DNA from: Prosapia bicincta
Taxonomy: Eukaryota > Arthropoda > Insecta > Hemiptera > Cercopidae
Reading direction: 5' to 3'
DNA: 64,000 bases
Assembly (NCBI GenBank): GCA_036971475.1
Contig: JBAIZL010000005.1
Span: 161,021,386 to 161,085,385 of the forward strand
Positions 56,860 through 64,000 of this stretch are shown here, in pieces (the stretch's first letter is position 1; each line of letters starts with the position of its first letter). The position numbers and the translations under genes were made by a program. The notes below the pieces were generated by a model, which did not search any database, was not told the origin of the DNA, and worked only from the letters and a program-made list of their open reading frames with translations.

Positions 56860-59500
56860 CTGAAAACAACGCAAAATTATAGTAACATATTTCAAAAATA
56901 AAACTCAATGTGTTTTAATACGGGAGCTATACTGATTCATAATCTGAGAAGAACAATGTTATTGACTCATTTTTAAAATATTCTTACAAGATTCTCGGAA
57001 GTTTGTACAACGAAACAATTCTTGAATAACTTAAAAATGTCTTTAAAATTTCCTCCGATACCTTTTTAATGACAATCTGTATAAACTTTCCTAATGCTCT
57101 TTAAAATTAAGTATTCTGGCTGTTAAAGAAAGAAAGAGTTTTGCATCGAGGTCCCAACCTTTGCCTACCCGCTAGCCCACCTTTCTTTCGCCCACAGCGG
57201 CTGTATCCCTGCCTGTATTGCTCTTACTCATCCACGTTCCAATTCCTGAACGAAAGAAGTGACTTTCCGTTATAATGAGCCTTGTATCCCCCCCCCATTT
57301 TTCAGTATAAGAGGAATTTTCACGTCCTTAAATTAAGCCTCCCTAATTGCTAATATAGTTTATATTTTCAAATGAACAATATCTATGGCATTTTCATAAT
57401 AATTATTTTTAAAACCTCTCAAAATTATTTCATTTTATTTATCCGTTTCCTATTTATTTTTTTTTTAAATCGTATCAAAAGATTTAGAAATACTGATATG
57501 GCTGCACTCTAGCGGACAATATAATAGGTTTGTTTACTACTTGTGAGGTTTTTATCGTCTGACACTTTTCCACAAAACAATTAAGACGATTTTAAACTGT
57601 ATTTTATACAAACTAAAACTTATTAAAATATAAGAAATGTTTACTAAAATTACTAATATTTTTTTTGTGAAACTAAAAAATTAAGTAAACAAGTACTACT
57701 TACTACAAGAAACTTTGTTCTTCCATAATGGTGCCTTATAATAAATGCTCAAATATTGATCTTACTAATATTGTTTCCAGTAAAGGGCTAGTTAAGTATC
57801 TTTTAGTGTTTGCATTTCTTTAAACAACATAGCAAAAAATTGTGTACTTTACTCTACTTATTTACACGTAATTGGCGGATTCCTACAAATATTTGTCATA
57901 TCCTTAACTGGGAAGGTTCGCCTTCAGTGGGAAATAAGCTCTTGTAATGTTTACGAAATAAGAATCTGTGACACATATCCTAACTAAACACTGAAACGTT
58001 TTTTAATGGTTAATATTATTATAAGATTTTGAAGTACAATTAAGAGTATCATAAACAAATTAAGTTACAATTTATTATTATATTATTACAATGGTGTTTT
58101 TAAAGAAACTATTTTCCTTTATTAAAATTTAGAAGGAGGGATTTTTAAATAAGTCCAAAAAAGCATTTCCAATATTGCATACATTTTTATATCGAAATTA
58201 AATTTTTTACCAGGCATAGGATTTGCTCATTGTTGTTCTCGAAGTCCCAGAAAATGGCAGACGTATAATATAAAGAAAATCAGTTGTAAATTTAACCGAC
58301 AGAGTGTGTTGCTAATCCCCCAGAGCAGGCTGTCTCATTGATGGATTATCCACACCCCTATATAGTACACGCGTGCATAGCCTTACCCTCATATGTTACT
58401 ACCCCTTTGCTTTGATTTATTTTTGATTGGTTGTTATTTATAGTGAACAGAAATTGGAAGCCGTTATAATTGTTGCTTAAACACGCTTCCTTCAAAGACA
58501 TGAATAATGGATGACACTACTAATGGTAGTTTGGAAAATTATTCTTCGTTTTTGAACCGGTTCTTTTTAATAAAACTGTGTTAAATACGATCACCATTGT
58601 TAAAGTTTAATTGTTATTAAAAAGTGCAAAGGAGGGTTTAGTATTGGGTAAGCGAAATTTCACATTGAGAATTTACTCGTTGGTTTGATTTGAGTTTTAC
58701 GTTCCTTTATTGCTTGTTACCCACGATACCATTTGATATGAATTTGGATGGGGTTACTTCTGCGAATATAAATATAACAGAGTGTCAGCGCAATAGTATT
58801 AAAATCGTGTTCACGGTAGTACAATCACTAGATACTAAAGTCACTACTGTCAACCCATCACCCGAGTCAGTAATTGTTGCTAAGTTTAACCGCTGATTGC
58901 GTGACCCTCGTACCCCTTATGGCAAGGGTACCACTGGTGCTCTCAGTTAGGAGTTAAACTTGGGGGCAACGTTTACTGATTTGAGTGATGACACGACAGT
59001 AGCTACTCTAGAATCTAGGGATTTCCTAGCGTCAAAATGATTGTTTTTTAGTAGCACTGTGCTGACACATTTTATCATGTTTCTATTCTCCGCAAATAAA
59101 GGCAGAAAATAGTAGCTTTATCTTTTAACATTTTTGTAATATACATAACTGAAAATTAAATAAATCTGATAATCATCAAGAGAATCGAATTTAAAAACGG
59201 AAAAGTGCATTGTACTAAAAAAAACTGAAACCAGCTTCTGAATTCTGAATGGTTTCATCCCCGATTTGCGATCGGTTTCATTATTCCATGCGATCTTAAA
59301 ATTAATCCTAGTTATCAATACATTGTATTTTAAGTGTCAAACCCCCTCCCCCACTCAGGACATTAATAAGGGTTGTTTACTAAGATGGAGTCCGAATCAA
59401 TGATTGATGGGGATGCAAGATTAGCAGCCCCTATTCAAGCCCGCATGGCTGATGGGGGGTAGTTGTGAGCATGATTGTGTTACTCAGAAATAGTTTGATA
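56860..59500. other. upstream region of the first visible nub exon
   Basis: No further coding exon could be supported. A C-rich stretch at 57140-57260 and a mixed block at 58300-58440 (TATATAGTACACGCG, and ATTGGTTG, an inverted CCAAT box) are less AT-rich and may be regulatory. Confidence 0.4.
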
Positions 59501-59504
59501 CTGG

Positions 59505-59642
59505 TATATAAGGGTGGCATTGCGTTAAAAGTTACGTTTAGTAGAAAGATAATTTATTTAAATAAAAAAAACTAAGATTTTTTCTGTATAGACAGGTTTC
59601 TTTTCTGCATTGCTGCTATTACTTTGAAACAAATCCAAAATG
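59505..59642 (+). promoter_or_regulatory. candidate TATA promoter and first exon ending in ATG|GTAAGT
   Basis: TATATAAGG at 59505 is followed about 35 bases later by a TTTAGT initiator-like motif (A at 59540). The presumed leader runs to CCAAAATG at 59642, and the ATG is immediately followed by GTAAGTGG, a strong 5' splice site. Genes whose start codon ends the first exon exist, notably among arthropod muscle genes. No downstream exon was found, so the product is unknown. Confidence 0.4.
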
Positions 59643-60026
59643 GTAAGTGGTAATTTTAACACGTTTACTTCTCCTTTTAAGGGAGCATTTGGAAGGAACC
59701 ATTTTTCTTACGGAACTGTCATAATTTGTTTATATTATGATGATATTTTTAACCATGTAGGTATAAAACTCGCACACAAATATCTTACACCAATATTTTA
59801 ACCCAGTATCTTGCACACAATTCAAAATTATTTTCACGCTCAGAAGGTAGAGGTGAATATTTTCAGTGGCAGAAGTGGGCAATAGTGAGGCAATGCTAAC
59901 TCAGCGTTTACTTTGTTCTGGCAATTTCATTAAAACCTCAAGAACGAATAACCTTTTTGGGAGGCAAAAAGCAAAGGTGAAGTTGGAAAGTAATAATGTC
60001 GACGTTATTTATATCCAATAAAAAGT

Positions 60027-60290
60027 TTGTCAAAGGTGTGCATTTTCTCACGTGCCGTTTGGCTAGTGTTCGAAAGATCCTTAGACGACGAAGGAATTTT
60101 TAAAAATGGTGAAGCAGTTAACAACATTCGATATCTGGATATTATACTATTGACGGACAGTATAAATAAATTTCAGATTTTAATTAATAAGGTCGTTGAG
60201 ATGAGTTAAGGACATGAAAACTAAATACTGTGTATTCTGTATAAAGACGGCGAAATATAAAGTAATTAATAGAAAGACTGATGAAATATT
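60027..60290 (+). pseudogene. LINE reverse-transcriptase scrap
   Basis: The frame reads GIFKNGEAVNNIRYLDIILL then TDSINKFQILINKVVEMS, matching the LINE block NGxxINNIRYADDTxLLADS...LQxLIxxVVxxS. The catalytic YADD is YLDI, so it is dead. After a stop it continues HEN, then KTAKYKVINRKT, the GLxxNxxKTKxMVIxR segment. Confidence 0.82.
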
Positions 60291-60880
60291 AACCAATTAA
60301 AGAGAATACTGACGAGATGTGAAATAATTAATTAGAAGACTGACGGTGTATAAAGCAATTGAGAAAACTGAGGAAATACAAAGGAGTTATTAGGAAAACT
60401 AACTAACTATAAAGTAATTAAAAGGAAGACTGATGAAATATTAACCAATTAAAGAGAATACTGACGAGATGTGAAATAATTAATTAGAAGACTGACGGTG
60501 TATAAAGGAATTGAGAAACTGAGGAAATACAAAGGAGTTATTAGGAAAACTAACTAACTATAAAGTAATTAAAAGGACGACTGATGAAATATTAACCAAT
60601 TAAAGAGAAGACTCTGACGAAATGTGAAATAATTAATAAGAAGACTGACGGTGTATAAAGCAATTGAGAAAACTGAAGAAATACAAAGGAGTTGCTAAGA
60701 AAACTAACGCAATATAAAGTAATTAATATGACGAGTAACGAATTATAAAATAGATGATAACAATGATAAAATACAGATATGACGAAATAAGAAGTTATTA
60801 ATAAGAAGACCGACGTAATATATAAATTAAATTATAAGAAGACTGACAGAAAATACCGTATATAATAGAAGACTTTATTA
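60240..60880. repeat. minisatellite with ~30-bp subunits and ~152-bp higher-order period
   Basis: Subunits of the type AAGACTGACGAAATATAAAG plus TAATTAATAG repeat with variations. A five-subunit block repeats at 151-152 bp (GACTGATGAAATATTAACC at 60276, 60428 and 60579). The first unit coincides with the KTAKYKVINRKT codons of the LINE scrap. Confidence 0.88.
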
Positions 60881-60889
60881 AAAAAATAA

Positions 60890-62630
60890 ATAAAAAATTA
60901 TAGAACTAAATGGGCCAAATTGTATCTATGGCAATTAATTAGTTTCCCACTACTCCACTGGTTAAAATTGAGCTCAAACTGTAGAGTTTAAGATAATACG
61001 TTTTGTCTGACATGCTGGTTTTTTAAATTATTATTACTTCTATTTTATTTTGATTGTATATAATTTATTTACAACTGGTTTTGGAATTAATTAATTTGAA
61101 AAGGCATCATTTAGCCGACGTTTTGACCGATGTACTTTGTAACCATTACTTGACAACTACTAAAGATGATTCTTGAAACCACCCCGACTTTGAAGAAGAT
61201 TGAAGACGCCTACTCACACCGCATGCAAATCAGATTTTAACCCCAACAGAAGGGGGTTGAACTCGTGTTCAATTTGCCTGCTCGGGCATGCGTGAAAACA
61301 CGAGAGAGGGGGTGGCGTTTTTTTTAGGGGGACCAGTTGATTGGATATGATTGACACGGCTAGATTATCAACCCTAATGCGCAGTTAAGGGAGTCCCCGG
61401 GGTGAGAAGGGATTCTAGTTAAATAAGCTTTTTAAAGAAATAAACAGTCCATATAACGATTGCCCTGCTATGTGCTTGAAGGCAATGATTTGTAAGGGAT
61501 GTTGCAACCCTTTCCAATAGGAGCCTGATAATAATAATAATAATAATAATAAAGAGAGAGGGGGTAAACGATAAATATTTTTAAAAGTTACCTTTTAATC
61601 GGTTAGAGATACCAACCGAAGGATGTTAATGTAGAGGGGATAAAGAAGACATTTTTCCAATTTCGGAGGATTCCATATTTTTGTAGACACTCTAATTTTG
61701 AACTCCGTTTCAGTGTTCTTATGCTTACGATTGACTTGTAACATTATACGCAAATTTTAAAAAATACATAATATTTCAACCTCAGCTTTGTATTTTAAAT
61801 ATCATGTAGACCTATTCCGTTCTGCCCCACTTTCCACATACCACAAAGGTAAGGAATAATTTCAGTTTGTGTAAGCGAGCGCCTGCAAATATTCATGATA
61901 CTGTAAAAACGCAGTAACGTCTGTCGGGCAAGGTCACATATATTTTTGGTCCTTTGTGTTCGGACTTGAAATTTACTCACTGGTAAACAGGTTCTAATTT
62001 GTATATTCTATCTAAATCTATTTAGCAAATTTGGAGATGCATTAAATATTGATGTTATATTTTGTGGTTTTAAATGATAGGAGTTTTTAATAAATCCTCA
62101 ATAGGATTTTAACTGTTTTGTTTTAGTTTTAAAGACAGCAGGCTATAGGGTCAACATACACATTCATACTAACAAAGAAGGGTCTTAAATCGGAAGTATT
62201 TACATTACGTTATTTATGAAGATATTTCACTGTTACTTAGATTTTACTAGGCAAGTTTTGCTTCTAAATAGCATGGTTCTTACAGACATTTTAAGACGCT
62301 AAGCTACAGCATTAAAAGAAAAGAAAAAACCGTTCACAAATCGTTAATAAATAGATAAAAGCTAATAATAAAGCGATTCACACAGTCAACAGGTAAAACT
62401 CGTACAGACTTACAAAAACCGCAAATCACAACTACATTCTCGCGATTATTCCTTTAAATTACCTCGTTATAAATGATTAAATATAGTGCTCACACGGCCA
62501 TATAGATTTAGTCGATTAAAGTTCCACGGCTTTCAGTATTGTTCGCTTTAATGATCGCCTAAGTATGAATACTTCTTTTCCTTCTTCAAACTACTAGGCG
62601 ACCTCTATGGAAAAGAATTTCGTTATCCAC
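60890..62630. other. non-coding flank
   Basis: No gene found. The block at 61100-61400 is less AT-rich and holds palindrome-like GC pieces (GCCTGCTCGGGCATGCG), possibly regulatory. The rest shows nothing. Confidence 0.45.
61527..61552. repeat. (TAA)n microsatellite
   Basis: Nine AAT units. Confidence 0.95.
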
Positions 62631-62950
62631 TGCCTTATACATTATTCATGGTTGCCGGGAAAATGTCGATACATCTAATTAGCCCATTTCTGAGATGCCA
62701 AATATCATCACATCCGCAGATCGATATGGCCATTGTCGGTAGCGGAATGTTTCGAAATGACGGGAATATCTTCTCGTCTCTGGACTTAATTAGCAAATTG
62801 TAAAGGCCGTGCAATTGTTTCGAGATGGCGATGCGCGCGCACAATGGAAACTGTTTTTTATGTGAAGACGGTTCTGGATCGGGTGATTTCTTTATCGGCG
62901 AGTTCAAATTAATTTTTTTCGGTGAAGTTCGTTCTATTCCATCTCGTTGA
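62630..62950. promoter_or_regulatory. CpG-retaining block, candidate enhancer or hidden exon
   Basis: About twenty CpG sites lie in 320 bases, against almost none in the surroundings. It contains two TAATTAG/TTAATTAG homeodomain-type sites and GATCGATATGG. The minus strand is open for about 100 codons (SPKKINLNSPIKKSPDPEPS early on) but has no ATG at its start and no known domain. A conserved enhancer or an upstream nub exon are both possible. Confidence 0.35.
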
Positions 62951-63439
62951 CTGATCTATAGTAACTCCGAAATATTAACGTTAATTTTTAATATAGTATA
63001 AATTATTTAGGAATCGTCTTGGCTTTTTATTATCGTCCTGACATATTATCTTTGGCTAAATACGTCCCTGTACAAGACTAATAAAAAAAAGTCTTAGAAA
63101 TTCTAAATAAAAAGAGGTTTTTCACTCGAAAATTCTTAGATATTAAAACATTTAGTTTGTTGTTTTTGCTTCAGTACTAGTTAGCACGCACACACATACG
63201 CACGCGCGCACTCTCTGGCAGGAAACTACGGTAATTTTATGTACGTCCTACAGAAAGCGACACTACAAAAAAAAAAAAACGTTATCCGGAACAATACAAG
63301 CGATACAATATTAGCTTCTTTCTGCGAAGAAGTGATTTTTGTAACGAGGGAATTTGTTTATGGACGAATTTCATGAGCACACTGCACTAAAAGGATAAAA
63401 GCTGTGTCCACCAAAGCTAAACGCCACGGCGCGGCGCAT

Positions 63440-63500
63440 TCCTAACCTAGCAACTAAATTTGTCTAACCTAGTAACTAAGTTTGTAACTAAATTGTAGAT
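63440..63500. repeat. 22-bp imperfect repeat, 2.5 units
   Basis: CTAACCTAGCAACTAAATTTGT is followed by CTAACCTAGTAACTAAGTTTGT and a partial third unit. The neighbouring sequence (GCCACGGCGCGGCGC, GTTGGTCCCACCAAACA) may belong to a MITE. Confidence 0.75.
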
Positions 63501-64000
63501 AACGGCCATTTTGTTGGTCCCACCAAACAATTTGTTTCTTGTTTCAAGCATTTTCAATGTATATTAGGAAAATAACTAAAGTGTATTGCTGTTCAAGAAA
63601 GTTATATTGATCTAAATATAGCAAAGTAGCATTGGAAATCGGTCATTTGCATTTCAAATGTCAGTTGGCAGCACTGATTGATTTGTCTGGAAAATACAAT
63701 AACAGTCTTGCCAACATCTGAGGAATTTATTTCTGTTGACCCAAATATGTCTGTGCTCATAATGTTTTAACGTATTTCTGGGATAGAAATCTAGAGGCCG
63801 TAGATTTTGTTTAGACTAGTTTACGGCGGTGTACCTAAAAAATCGTACGACTATTTTTTTAAAATCATGTATTGAATCTAGTTTCTTAAAAGCTCTAACT
63901 TAAGTTTAACGCAAAGGACCATTCATTAGCGTAATTAACCCAGTTTTTCTTTTAAATTGAGTAATTTATTGAAATTCATAAATGTTAGAAATTTTATTAT

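Noticed and set aside
57140..57260. Minus-strand ATG frame of about 19 codons (MSKSNTGRDTAAVGERKVG) as the nub start exon
   Set aside because: It ends in a stop before any splice donor in a phase that fits the exon at 56859. Not supportable.

Overview
This is an AT-rich eukaryotic genomic window, most likely from an insect or another arthropod. Genes are split by long introns with canonical GT..AG boundaries. The two recognisable host genes are the 3' part of Pink1 and a nubbin/Pdm-type class II POU transcription factor. Much of the rest is transposon-derived: pogo/Tigger, mariner, piggyBac-like, hAT-like, Helitron, LINE and Penelope-like elements (PLEs).

Layout. 1-15.9 kb: plus-strand Pink1, with five 3' exons (3322-3444, 5708-5879, 8615-8854, 10246-10350, 15729-15932) encoding the kinase catalytic loop, the activation segment, the C-lobe and the C-terminal extension. 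The mitochondrial targeting part and the N-lobe lie upstream of the window. Its introns hold a mariner relic, two sets of PLE fragments (one a perfect 250-bp inverted repeat), a TTAA-flanked piggyBac-like element, Tigger relics, a Helitron helicase fragment and a 22-bp tandem array. 16-36.9 kb: a gene-poor interval with several Tigger elements, a nearly intact PLE (25.27-27.55 kb) and a LINE RNase H relic (33.2-34.0 kb). 36.9-56.9 kb: minus-strand nub/Pdm, with seven phase-compatible exons (56768-56859, 46215-46373, 44467-44697, 42641-42715, 39384-39615, 38161-38533, 36962-37118). Together they give about 439 residues, plus a candidate 42-nt optional exon at 37898-37939. The first coding exon(s) lie upstream of 56859 and were not found. 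57-64 kb: upstream flank or first intron of nub, with a candidate plus-strand TATA promoter and an exon ending ATG|GTAAGT (59.5 kb), a LINE reverse-transcriptase scrap that grades into a minisatellite (60.0-60.9 kb), and a CpG-retaining block at 62.63-62.95 kb.

Pink1 and nub converge (tail to tail) across about 21 kb. Nothing suggests that they act in one pathway. The most notable non-host signal is the PLE content. The full-length copy carries hammerhead ribozyme motifs in both inverted terminal arms. A second copy in a nub intron has its body inverted relative to its tail. A second PLE family sits against TA microsatellites and carries a hammerhead-like fold whose core differs from the consensus only by transitions, including a paired C3-G8 to U3-A8 change. 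The most notable host signal is the 42-nt in-frame cassette that would insert 14 residues into the third helix of the POU homeodomain.
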